NCBI GenBank assembly: GCA_009760885.1
Contig: CM019692.1
Location: forward strand, 56,224,964 to 56,288,963
Origin: Achatina immaculata
Taxonomy: Eukaryota; Mollusca; Gastropoda; Stylommatophora; Achatinidae
Length of the DNA stretch: 64,000 nucleotides
Reading direction: 5' to 3'
In this document: positions 21,211-32,295 of the stretch, piece after piece
How the letters are laid out: each line of letters starts with the position of its first letter
How positions within the stretch are numbered: position 1 is the first letter of the stretch
Notes under the pieces: generated by a model
Told to the model about the DNA's origin: nothing
Seen by the model: the letters and a program-made list of their open reading frames with translations, nothing else
Database searches by the model: none
Translations under genes and position numbers: made by a program

Positions 21211-21767
21211 TCTTTCCAATAACCTTCTAAAAAGTCTGTGATGCCATTTATTCAAGCTTTGTCCAATCAGAACAGTAGGTGTAGCCTTACTTGCTTGTAG
21301 GACTGTCTCTGAATGAAGAGAAATTCAGACACAGCACGCAGATCACTAACAGGGATGACGCAGTCCCCCCGGTGCCAGATCGAATGAACGGAAAAGCGCG
21401 GGAAAAAAATGAGTATCCGGCAATAGAAAATCGATCACAATTTACACTAGAAAGAAGATGAAGTCTTCGCTCTTTTCTGAGCTTGGATCCTGAGACAGGA
21501 AGACCTGGTCATTCGAGGTCTTGTTAAGAGCTACTTTCTTGGACGATATCGTTGTAACTGCTGAAAGTAAATCCTTGTTTCCCTGTTCTTAAAACTGGCC
21601 AGTTGCAACAAGTGCAGGATAGGCTTGTAGCAGAGCGACAATTAACAGGCTTGCGTGTAAGCGCTTGTAGTATAAATAAATAGACAAGTAAATAAATAAA
21701 ATGATACCAAAGATTTCTCAAACATTTGAGAGTCATTACATAATGCATTTACTAAATCTTCGAGGTT
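21210..21767. other. Unassigned stretch
   Basis: Nothing supported; may include eroded LINE-D sequence. Confidence 0.35.
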
Positions 21768-22105
21768 CTTCTTCTTCTTCTTCATTTTCTTCTCTCTTCT
21801 CTCCCTGAAACTGCAAGCTGATATTTTTTGCAGGTGGAGATGTTGAGGCACAGGATAGTATCGGACTGGAAGCAGGTCATGGAGGCTATTTTTCAGTCCT
21901 TGAATGGAGCTAAAAAAAAAAACAACAGGGGTGTGCAAATACTTCTTTAGCAAACTCCACCACCACGTAAACTATAACCATGTTAGGCAGGCGAGGCCTG
22001 TTACTGGATCTGCCAACGGAGATGTGCGACAGGGTCTTGGTCGGCTATGATTGGCCAGCCCTGACTCTGGTATGTCAGCTATGGGTCGCTGGCTGGCAAA
22101 TGTGA
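21768..22105 (-). repeat. R1 GAA-tail repeat, copy 3
   Basis: Full-length: (TTC)n at 21768, CTCTCCCTGAAACTGCAAGC, TTTGCAGGTGGAGATGTTGAGGC, GGAGCTAAAAAA, CAAACTCCACCACCA, GACAGGGTCTTGGTCGGCTATG, GGCCAGCCCTGACTC, GGGTCGCTGGCTGGC. Confidence 0.88.
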
Positions 22106-22690
22106 CAACCTGAGGTAAATGTACTGTGAGCTTTCTGAAAGTGCCAGTACTAAACAAGGATTCTTACTTTTTTACAAAGCCTTTGTACACGTAATTTCCT
22201 GTACTAGCAGCCTAGTGGGATGTTACCACAGGACTGATGTAACATTTTACTGATGTGAACATACATATGCATATATTTAAACACGTACAAAAAACTTTAG
22301 AATCACATATGCACACATTTAAACACAGATACATTATATTGTATAGTCACAAATACTTCAACACAGATACTGTTTATAATCACATTTAGTCACAGGTTAG
22401 CTGTATGGTCATGTTACTAGACATATACGTACAGTTACATTTTATAATATTCTCCAGCGTTTGTATTGTATATGCAGGTTTTGTTTTGCTTTGGTATTGA
22501 ATATAACGGAATATTTGAATCCCTTCCATGGGAAGATTCCTTGGATATTTAAAAGCCGTAAACGTATAGATTTCTTTAAAGATAACATACTAATCTTTTG
22601 TAATTTCTTTAATGAACTAACTTCAAGCTGAACCAGATCAGTATATGCAAAACAAAATGAAGTATACCCAAAGCAATATGAAGTATCCTG
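22106..22690. other. Degenerate AT-rich tandem-like stretch
   Basis: 22255-22420 has loosely repeated ACACATACA/AACACAGATAC/TAATCACAT motifs. Otherwise unassigned. Confidence 0.4.
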
Positions 22691-22810
22691 CTGACCGTAA
22701 GAGGTGGAGAGAATTTGCTCCTGCCCTTGCAAGACGCCACAGGGCCGTACTGGGCGGTGACCTGTGCTTAAGGGATTGAAACCAAGGACATAGGTGGATG
22801 GATGCATGGA
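22691..22810 (+). mobile_element. LINE C-terminal stub (KWREF type), copy 1
   Basis: GACCGTAAGAGGTGGAGAGAATTTGCTC encodes DRKRWREFAPAL, followed by a Cys/His-poor tail and GGTGGATGGATGCATGG. It pairs with 24828-24945 at nucleotide level (AGTGGAGAGAGTTTGTTGCTGCCC, AAGACGCCACAGG, TACCGGGC). Confidence 0.6.
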
Positions 22811-23092
22811 ATATGTTATCTAAAGCTGTACTGAAATATGATACATTCAATGGATCTTGTAGGAAAAAGCGATCATATGATTTTTTTAAAATTTCTGCAC
22901 AAAATTATAACCCATTTTTCATATTTTGCAGTATGTGACCAAGGTACAGAGAAACAGAGAGTAGGGAAAAAAAAAACAGAAAGCAAGAACAACGTTCATT
23001 AATCTTAGATGCACCTAGAAGTCCTTCCAGTACAGTACTAGAATCAATATAAAATTCCACAACACCTGCCTGTAATCCGTATTTCTCTACAG
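22811..23092. other. Unassigned AT-rich spacer
   Basis: No feature seen. Confidence 0.4.
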
Positions 23093-23317
23093 CAGTGTTT
23101 TTCAAATCATGTGTACTGGCATACTGGCTTTAATGCAAGACCAACCAGAGGTGTGCCGCCACATTATGGTTGTATAATCAGTTTTGTTCAAATTACACCT
23201 CGCTCGGTGTAAAGTAAATAGTAAACACTATAAATTTAGGCTTAATTTGAACACAGGTGTGTCGGGATAGAAATTTGAATTGTCAAGTGTGCTAAAGTCT
23301 GTCAAGTTTTAAAACTG
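23093..23317 (+). mobile_element. Candidate short hAT-like element
   Basis: Starts CAGTGTTTTTCAAATCATGTG. It contains the subterminal GGTGTGCCGC and GGTGTGTCGGG motifs often seen in hAT elements, and a facing GTGTGCTAAAGTCTGTC...AGTTTTAAAACTG block near 23288-23317. The right end abuts a LINE fragment, so no clean target-site duplication can be shown. Confidence 0.35.
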
Positions 23318-23500
23318 CTGCTTTATGGAGCAGATTGCTGGAGAACAGCTGAAAAGGAAATGGGCAAATTACCCTTATTTCACAAAATCTGCCTCAGAAA
23401 GGTTTTGAATATTTACTGATCACAAACATTAAATAATAGACATCCATTTCTCCAAAGTGAACAAGATCTGCATGTTATATAGCCAAGAAGAAGAAGAACA
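23310..23500 (+). mobile_element. LINE-C-type post-RT fragment
   Basis: Plus strand: KLLLYGADCWRTAEKEMGKL, FHKICLRKVLNIY-stop-SQTLNNR, the LLYGxExW / CLRRI...W block that follows RT domains in many LINE ORF2 proteins. Trp is replaced by TGA. Confidence 0.7.
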
Positions 23501-23544
23501 ACAACAACAAAAATGTGCTGCAAATATATTGATCAAGCTCTCCG

Positions 23545-23740
23545 AAGAGACCCCAGCAAGATCGCTAAACCGGCCATGAGATCCCAGGCAACATCGTTAA
23601 ACTGGCCATGAGACCCCAACAACATCGCTAAACTGGCAATGAGACCTCAGCAACATCGCTAAACCGGCATTGAGACCCAAGTAGCATCGCTAAACCTGCC
23701 ATGAGATCCCAGGCAACACGCTAAACCGGCCATGAGAGGG
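23545..23740 (+). repeat. 31-32-bp tandem repeat, six units
   Basis: Units of GAGACCCCAGCAACATCGCTAAACCGGCCAT with substitutions. Confidence 0.9.
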
Positions 23741-24214
23741 ACACCCGAGATAATGTAGACTTAGCGGGGTGCTGAGTCCACAAATTGGAGACAGTGAAAG
23801 GAGGGACAGGACCAAAAACCCAGCTGCAACCTCAAATTCAATGGCCTAAGTACTACCGTAATGTGTGGCCAGGCTCAAACACATATCTAACCTATAACCC
23901 AGGATTTCCCCTCCTAGGATACTGTATACCAGTCATGCAGCAAATCACATACATTCATACACACTACTACATGACATGCATTACACATTACAAAGTCAAG
24001 CATTTAACTTGATCAATATTTTATTATACACACCAGATAACAATTTTAACGCCACAACAGACTTGCATGCACAGGACGACAACATATATCATCATGAATG
24101 GAACACATATGACATAATATAAAATGTATAACTCTCTAATATATAACCGAAACATATGTGCCTGGGCTTTTCTGGCCCTCATAAGCAAAACATACACTCT
24201 CATAAAATTGTGCC
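23741..24214. other. Unassigned stretch
   Basis: Mixed AT-rich sequence. Short plus and minus ORFs lack family features. Confidence 0.4.
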
Positions 24215-24480
24215 AACGCACTCATTAACTGCTGCTATGAATCCACCTCTCCATACTACATACAATCTCCAATTGTACTAATGCACTGATTATCATGAAA
24301 TCTCTCCAGTCCACCTCCCTATACTATACACTACATACAATCTCCATGTGTGCTAATGCACTGAATTAAAGAAATATTTCCAATCCACCTCCCCATACTA
24401 CACACAAGCTCCATGTGTGCTAATGCACTGAATATCATGAAAAGCTCCTCCCTTCTTTTTGTGCCAACGCACTGAAATCT
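24215..24480 (+). repeat. Diverged tandem repeat, about 70-80 bp units
   Basis: Three to four units share CCACCTCCCCATACTA, ACAATCTCCATGTGTGCTAATGCACTGA and ATCATGAAA. Confidence 0.75.
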
Positions 24481-24810
24481 AAACATATGATGGACCTTGA
24501 TTTTATGGCCATCTGAATCAAAACGAATAATCAGCAGGAATCATCGAATCTCCATACACAACGACAAAGGACATAAATTCTGCAGTACATTGATTTCACA
24601 CACATTATATCAAAATAATATGAGTCGGCTAGGGCTAAGTATATCACGATAATCATGGCCAGACGAAACGAACTTAGCCAGCCGTAGACTCTCAAGCTCA
24701 TTCACTTCTGCCACGCTTTCTTCCTTATTTATATGCCTTGCACTTCCGGGCGCGTGGAAAATGACGCTTCACTCCCACGCCGTACACTCGTGGAAATTTC
24801 ACGTGACCCC
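24481..24810. other. Unassigned stretch
   Basis: No supported feature. It ends at a 17-C run (24811-24827). Confidence 0.4.
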
Positions 24811-24827
24811 ACCCCCCCCCCCCCCCC

Positions 24828-24945
24828 GAGGCCGACCCTGTGAGAAGTGGAGAGAGTTTGTTGCTGCCCTGTAAGACGCCACAGGATGTACCGGGCATTG
24901 ATTTTTCAATAGATCGCAGATCAAGGACATAGATATTTTTTTTTT
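24828..24945 (+). mobile_element. LINE C-terminal stub (KWREF type), copy 2
   Basis: Nucleotide match to 22691-22760 (AAGTGGAGAGAGTTTGTTGCTGCCC, GACGCCACAGG). Frame broken. Preceded by the C run. Confidence 0.55.
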
Positions 24946-25849
24946 GGTATCAAATATTGATAACAACGCTTTAAGTCTTCGCTACATTTACTATGCAATT
25001 TCATGTATGAGAAATATATTTTAATATTATTTATTATTTTGTAATTTTAAAAAAACTGCCATATATCACAGTGTTATTTCATTCACTGAAACTTTCCATA
25101 GTTAAAACTTCAAGTTTTTTTTTTTTGTTCAAAACTTTGTTTGCTTGCTTTTTTTTCAAGCTTTGTTTGCTTGCTTGATTGAACTTTGAGGATTTGTTGA
25201 ACAGAAACAAATCTAGCTCTTATATTGATATCTTTTCTTCTTTCCGAATATTTTTCTTTCATTAAAAATTTTCAGTATATCTTATTTTTCACTATTTAGC
25301 TTGAAAACTACATTCAGAACACTTCTATTTTGTGCATGTCCTTTAAGTCTTTCTTTAAGACAGTGGGTGCAGTACCCTACCATATTATACGGTGACTGGT
25401 TTATTTCACAACTTGGTGAATGCTCCATATTTACCTTTGTTTGCAGTGATAGAACACTGAGTTGTGTGTTTACCCTTCTAAAAAAAATACAGACAGTGAA
25501 TTATAGACGTGAAAGAAAGAGAAATAGTAAGAGAAATACCGTGATTCGAAGTACTAACTCCAGTAGGAAGAGCAACTCTCTGTCCACCCAGCCATCTCCC
25601 TTCTTACACTCCGTCACGGCTTCACAGACTGCAGATCCTAGGTTCTGTCCCACCGCCTCTTTCATTCGTCAGAGTTCTCGCTACCGACGCTACGGAGTAC
25701 CTGCACTCTTTTGAGATCTCGTTCTCGGGACCAGACGGAAAAATATTTATGGACTTGTCCGAAGTGCAGTAAAGACAACACTTGAACATGTTAAAATTAT
25801 TTGAATTATTAACCATCTAACTTTGTACGGTAGGTTTGAGAAGAGGCAA
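24946..25849. other. Unassigned stretch
   Basis: T-rich to 25300, then mixed. A 137-codon plus ORF (25301-25714) has a Ser/Arg-rich end but no recognisable family. The CTACGGAGTAC-TGCAC motif near 25690 recurs at about 62270. Confidence 0.35.
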
Positions 25850-25985
25850 ACTGGAATAGCTAGTGATAGCGGGAAAACTGGAGGGACAAAGGGAATGAGG
25901 AAGACAAGAAGGAAGATACTTGACGGACTAAAAGAGTTGGCATGGAGGACGGTCCAAAACACTCTTATAGAAAGAGCAATGGGTA
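25850..25985 (+). mobile_element. LINE-B C-terminal stub
   Basis: Plus strand with one frame change: VIAGKLEGQRE-stop-GR(Q)RRKILDGLKELAW and ERAMGR-stop-LWK. It resembles [20 protein letters not shown]...DRVLWR of the 46.95-48.53 kb ORF and the stub at 62.5 kb. Confidence 0.65.
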
Positions 25986-26026
25986 GATGATTGTGGAAAT
26001 CAAATACGACCTACGCCTGTTTGATA

Positions 26027-26132
26027 TAGGCCAGAGAGAGGGGAGAGAGAGAGGGAGAAAGAGAGAGAGAAAGGGAAAGAGAGAGAAAGAGAGAGAGGAG
26101 GAGGGAGAGAGTGAGAGAGAGAGAGAAGAGAT
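26027..26132 (+). repeat. GA-rich purine tract
   Basis: About 100 bp of imperfect GA/GGGA/GAAA repeats. Confidence 0.85.
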
Positions 26133-26396
26133 TAACAATTAACATTCGGCAATCTCTTTTCTTTTAGTCAAAAGCCAATCTTCTTATTAGTGATAAATAC
26201 ATGCTGCGATATCTTCTTGTCCGAGTGTGGAGTAAGTCAAGATGGCATCTCCACTCTTCGGAAAACGTTTGTTCTCACATGGTTTAGTACGAACATACGA
26301 GTTTCGATGGAAGCAACACTTGATCTTAAAGTGTGGCCTTAAGCTAACTGTGCTCTGCTGACTTTGATGATAACGTTCTGATACTGTCATTTTTTT

Positions 26397-26640
26397 TTCT
26401 AACATTGTCATACTTAATTATATTACAATCATATTTATAACATTGTCGTATTTAATTATATTACAATCATTTTTCTAACATTGTCATATTTAATTATACT
26501 ACAATCATTTTTCTAACATTGCCGTATTTAATTATATTACAATCGTCTTTCTAACGTTGTCGTCTTTAATTATATTACAATCATCTTTCTAACATTGTCA
26601 TATTTAATTATATTACAATCATCTTTCTAACACTATACAC
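26397..26640 (+). repeat. 38-bp tandem repeat
   Basis: Six units of TTCTAACATTGTCATATTTAATTATATTACAATCATC, trailing to about 26900 as scattered ATCTTTCTAA pieces. Confidence 0.9.
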
Positions 26641-26899
26641 TTCTCTAATGTTGGTATCATCTTTCTAATAATATCATCTTTTATTATGGTAATATCACGT
26701 GCCTAACACTATTATTCTTTCTCATGGTAGGGTTATTATTTATTTTTTTGTGTGTAATATTACCATCTTTCTCACATATTTGGGTTATCTTTCTAAAAGA
26801 AAGATGTTACCAGCTCTTATGGTAGTGTGTCTCTTCCCGTAATGTGATCATTACCCGTTATTATGTCTTCTTCGTAGCACAGTCATCTTCCATCTCGAT

Positions 26900-27336
26900 A
26901 GTGTCGTCTTTTTCAATAGTATTATCTTCGATTCCAGATGTTACTGAGAAACTTATTGATCAAGATACATTTGAGTGTTTTATCAGCTGAAGGGAAAAAA
27001 ACGGGGAGGAGGAGGGAAATAGGGGAGGGGGGGGGGGGAACAGGACCGCCTTATGAGGCTGAAAATATTCTCATTTGGAGTTTATGGCAAAGCAAAGAAA
27101 AAAAAACACCACAGAGAAAACGTACTTATCTTTCACAGAGTATATACATTATGTAACAGAACACACATTAGAAAACACAATGCTCTGTTTGTTTCCTCTA
27201 TTTATTCAAGCCATCTTTATTCCTCTATGTTTGCTTTCGTTAGCCTGAGTATATCTTTTGCTTCAATCGTCAGTGATTTGAAGTTTTTGTTTTTTACAAT
27301 CATTCAAACTATTTTATATTATTTGTAATCTTCGTT
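26900..27336. other. Unassigned stretch
   Basis: G run at about 27027-27038. No other feature. Confidence 0.4.
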
Positions 27337-27398
27337 GCCCCCCCCCCACCCCCCACCCCCCGGGCCTAACAATCGTCCCCCCCCCCCCCCCCCCCCCA
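27337..27398 (+). repeat. C-rich homopolymer block
   Basis: Several C runs including about 20 consecutive C at 27377-27397. Length is likely uncertain in any assembly. Confidence 0.85.
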
Positions 27399-28059
27399 TT
27401 TGTTTTTTTTTAAATTCTGGCATATAGACGGATAAAAACAAGGGAGTTGATGTATAACTGAATGACTATAGACAGCATGTGGTAAATCATGTCTGTTTTA
27501 GATTACACATTTCATCTGAATATCAGTTGGGACACACACACATATATATTATTTACTACAACATGAAATATTATTTATTACAGCACAAGACACTATTTAT
27601 TACACTATAGGACATATTATCAAATACGCTACTGAAAAGAGTGCACAAAAATTAGTTCCCAGCTGTTAAACAGAGACCACAAATGTTGCTGCAGACTGGG
27701 TTAGTCTCACCCTGTGTCCCAGGTTATACGCCTTCCCTCACCCAACTTCACTCCTCTTTGCACGTTTTTTTTAAAGGAAGGAAGTTTGTTTTTGCTCCGG
27801 TAATTCCAGTTCTTTCGCCCTCGAAGCATCACAATAAATGCTTCATCTGTGACGTGTAGCGGTGTTTTTTTTTCTTCTTCTGTGATTTATCGGAAATATA
27901 ATCGGTATTTATATAACATAAGCTCTAACAGTGACCAACATGGCAGCCACAAGCAAAAGGTCGTTGTTTTTAAAATCTCTGGAAATGAAAGAATGTGGCA
28001 TCAAATATGCCGTTTTTTGTCTTTCTGCCCACTGATTGCGATTGTATGTCTTGTCTTGT
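27399..28059. other. Unassigned stretch
   Basis: Nothing supported. Confidence 0.4.
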
Positions 28060-28389
28060 CCCTTCTCTCCCTGGAACTTCGAGCTGGTTTTCTTTCCAGC
28101 CAATGCTGTGAAGATGTTGAGACACAACATCGTATCGATGTGGAACGTGTTATAGTGGCTAATTTTTCAGTCCCGCAGTACAGCAAAAAAGCGGGGGGTG
28201 TGCAATGGTTCTTTAGCAGACTCCACCACCATGGGGACTATGGCGATCCCTGCCCCGTTAGCCAGACTTGGCTTGTTACTGGGGGTACTAACGAAGAGGT
28301 AGGATAGGGTCTTGATCAGATATGTTTCGTTAACACTGACGTTAACATATCAGCTACGGGTCACTGGTCGCCTAATCGGACAGCGTCTT
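28060..28389 (-). repeat. R1 GAA-tail repeat, copy 4
   Basis: CTCTCCCTGGAACTTCGAGC, CCAGCCAATGCTGTGAAGAT, GACTCCACCACCATGGGGAC, GATCCCTGCCCCGTTAGCC, GGGTCTTGATCAG, GGTCACTGGTCGCCTAATC. Nearly full length; the TTC run is eroded. Confidence 0.88.
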
Positions 28390-28799
28390 CCATAGAAAAT
28401 GACCATAGCTGCTTTTCATTGTTCCCCCCCCCCCCTCCCAGTCTTGAAGCCTACACAAGAAAAGAAGAGAGGATGCTTTCACAACTAAGTTTCTCATTTA
28501 GATCCACCATGACGAGGACGATGTAAAGTTAAGAAAATTAAGAAAAGAAAAACAACATGCAACGTACTATGATACAAAACACCGTCGACTGCAAAGAGTT
28601 AATGCACACACAACTATTCCAACTTCACAATGACTAATCTAACATAAAAGAAATATATCCCGTATATACGTGAATGTTCGCGCATAATTTATACCTTAAT
28701 TTATATCAGACAGTTCTGTCCCTGTTTTCTTATACAGGACTACTATTATGTTGACCAAATCAGACATCGAACATTTCACATTTTAGGTGTAACAACTGA
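28390..28799. other. Unassigned stretch
   Basis: C run at 28425-28437. No other feature. Confidence 0.4.
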
Positions 28800-29400
28800 C
28801 AGCTCAGCCTCAATTAAGCTCCGCCTCTTCCACGACCAGCGTTTTCCAGCAAGCAGTAGCCGTTATCGACCAGCGAAAGGGGGCGTCGAAGTAGCCAATG
28901 GTGTTGAGTTATAGTCCTCCTTACCGCTAGCTGTCGCCTTGCCTCCAAACAGCAGTGACCCCGCCCCCGATGTTCTGATGTCGCATGCACGCTCGCGGTC
29001 CAGAAACGTGTCCACGAATGAGATTTGGAGAAAAGGAAATTTCTGCACGGACCGTGTAGCAATTTTCCCCCCCTTCTGTGAAGCTGTCGTCCATCAGTAT
29101 CTACAGTTCTCAGAGCTAGTAGCGGTGGGGGGAGAAATCAAACTATTGAAAACAAAGGCAGGGAGAAAGAAAAATGTGTTTCTAGGACAATCAGTTGGGA
29201 CACGAATTGTTTTTCGCTTGTGAAAACACGTACTTGATCGTACGAGTGACAGAGGGAGGGCTCTACTGTAGGAGGCACAACACACTAGGCACGTACCCGA
29301 CTCAAACTGTCAGCAGCCGCCGGGATACGGATAGGGAAAGCTACGGCCACAGCAGCAAGACGATAAGGAAAACTTTGTGAACTCGACTATGGTAATTCTT
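28800..29400. promoter_or_regulatory. CpG-rich unique block: possible promoter or first exon
   Basis: A roughly 600-bp stretch has many CpGs against a CpG-poor surrounding and no match to the window's repeats. It holds AGCCAATGG (about 28891, a CCAAT-type box) and CCCCGCCCCCG (about 28962, Sp1-type GC box). At 29391 ACTATGGTAATT could be a 5' splice donor. These elements are common by chance, so the reading is tentative. Short ORFs on both strands do not look coding. Confidence 0.25.
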
Positions 29401-30394
29401 CATGACTGCTGGAATCAGCTGACTATGTGATTTTTCCTCTCTGTGTGTGAGTGTGTGATTTTTCGCAGCGAATTATATATTGAAAAGTGTTACTGTATGC
29501 AAAGTAAACATAAATATTTTAGTCCGAACTTTTGACAGCGAATTATTATTTGTTTCGTCGCTTTAGAGAAATAATAGTTGTCTATTATATCGCGGTACAC
29601 AATTTTAATAACGGTCAGCTTTAAAGTTGTGGCCGTGTGCTTAACTGCCAGTAAAACAGCTTTTTTTAAAAAAATATTTGTGAATTATCATCATTCAGTT
29701 TTAGAGTGCATGAGATTTACGAGACTCGCCTAAAGGTGTCACGGATCAATAGCCCCCTATAGAAGTTCAACAATTAATTGCTCAATAAATGTTTATTTTC
29801 TTTGCGTCGAATACCTTTCTGTGCTTGCTAAGAAGGGACTCGTAGAGTAACACTTAATTTATACTAAATTTATTTATAAATTTTAGGACCCATAATATAA
29901 TAAATTTGTAGCACTGACACCTGAAACGGGAAAAGATCACATAATAGAACTTCAAGGGAACAGAATTCGCCTGGAACGTTTTTTCTGCACTAGTCAAGCC
30001 TCGTTGTTTGCCGCTATGCTGTGAAACTGAAAGCAATGCTAAGATACTTATGGCTGCTTGTAAGGGCATGAAATGAGTTATAAAGGATTATCTAAAACAG
30101 GAAAGAAAAACAATTTAGTCAAGAACGGAAAGTTTTGACCAAAACGATAGATTCGAATCGATTACCTCGATGGTTGCGAACGGCAGCTTATTACGGTTGA
30201 CCACACCGGTACCATGTACGTGTAGAGTTGTCTCATACATACCATCTCACCACTGAAGAGCGTATTAAAGTATAGCCGACAGAACAGAGCTGGGGTTGGG
30301 GGCCGTGGGTGATCAAGTTCCATGGCAGATTGCACTTTCAAGTGTTCTAACAACTGTTCTTGGTTGGATGTAAGGTTCTGTCGTAGCTTCATTA
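29401..30394. other. Unassigned AT-rich stretch
   Basis: No exon, RNA gene or known repeat seen. Confidence 0.4.
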
Positions 30395-31160
30395 TTTATT
30401 AGAATCTCCAGTGCTTTTATTATTTGTCTGTTAGATTTTCTGGTAGTTTCATTATTTGGTAAAATCTAGGGTGCTTTTATTATTTGTCTGTAGATTCTCT
30501 GGTAGTTTTATTATTTTCTAGAAACTCTAGTACTTGTATTATTTGTCTGTTAGATTTTCTGGTAGTTTCATTATTTCTTACAATCTTTAGTACTTTTATT
30601 ATTTGTCTGTTAGATTCTCTGGTAGTTTTATTATTTCTTACAATCTTTAGTACTTTTATTATTTGTCTGTTAGATTCTCTGGTAGTTTCATTATTTGCTG
30701 GAAACTCTAGTACTTGTATTATTTGTCTGTTAGATTCTCCGGTAGTTTCATTATTTATTAGAAACTCTAGTACTTATATTTGTCTGGTAGTTAGATTCCC
30801 TGGTAGTTTCATTATTTATTAGAATTTCAAGTACTTGTGTTATTTGTCTGTTAGATTTTCCGGTAGTTTCATTATTTGTTAGATCTCTAGTACTTGTATT
30901 ATTTGTCTGTTAGATTTTCCGGTAGTTTCATTATTTGTTAGATCTCTAGTACTTGTATTATTTGTCTGTTAGATTCTCTGGAAGTTTCATTATTTGTTAG
31001 ATTCTCTAGTATGTTCATTATTTGTTTATTAGATTCGCTAGGAACTTAAATTCACTTATCTGTTAGCTTTTCTAGTGTTTTCATTATTTGCCTGTGAAAC
31101 TGTATACATTTTCTGTCTGTTAGTTTTTCTAGTATTTTCATTATTTGCCCATGATTCTGT
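30395..31160 (+). repeat. 60-bp minisatellite, about 12 units
   Basis: Units of TTATTTGTCTGTTAGATTCTCTGGTAGTTTCATTATTTGTTAGAAACTCTAGTACTTGT in pieces, progressively diverged after 31000. The 20-codon period gives a 112-codon plus ORF (30484-30822) that I regard as spurious. Confidence 0.92.
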
Positions 31161-31209
31161 TTATACTAGTCCTGTAACATCACCGTTATATTTTCACGTA
31201 TCTGGATGA

Positions 31210-31745
31210 ACGTTCCGTATGTAACACGCCATATACCACGCACCGACGTATAAAACGCACTCACAGTTTGCAAATAATATTTTAGAACAAAAGTGAACAC
31301 CCTACATTTTTAAGGTACTACAATAGTGTTACAGATGGTGTTTTTTTTAAAATATTCAACTGATGATTCATCCATATTCACAAGTAAATAACAAAGTGTT
31401 ATGGTAGATAATTACAGTACATCACAAAATGTCATGGAAAAAAAATACTAAAGTAAGGCTATCGAGCGATGTGCTACTGGTTATAAGTTATATATTTTAA
31501 TATTATTGTGGTTCGTAATTATAATTTAATCATTTATAATCATACGTATTGCATTGTGGGATTTTCAGTAGACTAACGTGGTAGACACGGGCGTTTAGGT
31601 GTTTGTCTCGAGCCGGTAATCTCTACCACAAGGCCTACCCCAAGACTAACCATCCGTGTATAGGACGCCGCGTGATGTTTTGAGGAAAACAGTGCGTCTT
31701 ATATATGGCGGTGATTTGTAGCGCGCATTTTCCGGAATGTTGATG
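31210..31745. mobile_element. MITE-like element with imperfect inverted ends
   Basis: The left block CGACGTATAAAACGCACT (from about 31244) and right block AGTGCGTCTTATATATGGCG (from about 31691) are inverted copies of each other. A middle GTATAGGACGCCGCG gives another related motif. Such facing TATAAGACGCAC blocks are familiar from animal DNA-transposon remnants. Exact ends and target-site duplication are not clear. Confidence 0.45.
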
Positions 31746-31968
31746 GAAGTTCGACCACACAAGTTTCTAACTTCTAACTTTCCGTAAAGTATGGCGTTGA
31801 TGGCCGTGTTAACCTGTAAACAATATGTGAAGGCTCATTAATAGTGAAGCTATGATTGCTTTTTCCATCCATCTTCGTCTCGGATGTTCAGAGGCCCCTT
31901 AAAAAACTGAGAAAAACCTTTAAAAAATTTCTTTTTTCGTTTTAACTTTCAGTTCCATGGCTACAATC
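31746..31968. other. Unassigned spacer
   Basis: No feature seen. Confidence 0.4.
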
Positions 31969-32295
31969 ATTCTTCTTCTTCTTCTTATTCTTCTTCTTCA
32001 TCATCTTCTTCGAACTGCCAGCTACTGGTTTTCTTTACAGCCAGCGTCGTGAAGATGTTGAGATACAGTACAGTATCGGATTTGCAGCCGATTAAGGCGG
32101 CTAGTTTTTTTGTTTTTTTTTGTTTTTTTACAGTTCCTTAGAGGAGCTAAAAGCAGAGGATACGCTTCTTTAGCAGACTCCACCACCATGGCCTCTACGG
32201 TGACCCCTGCCCCGTTAGACAGAGTAGGAGGGTACCAGCGGAAAGATGAGACAGGGTCTTGGTCGCTTGTGGTTCACCAACCTTGACGCTAGCAT
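31969..32295 (-). repeat. R1 GAA-tail repeat, copy 5
   Basis: Long (TTC)n at 31969-32013, then GAACTGCCAGCTACTGG, CAGCCAGCGTCGTGAAGATG, a T-rich insertion, GACTCCACCACCATGGCC, CCCCTGCCCCGTTAG, GACAGGGTCTTGGTC, GGTTCACCAACC. Confidence 0.88.

Noticed and set aside
24811..24827. Telomeric or satellite boundary
   Set aside because: It is a simple C run with no telomere repeat nearby.
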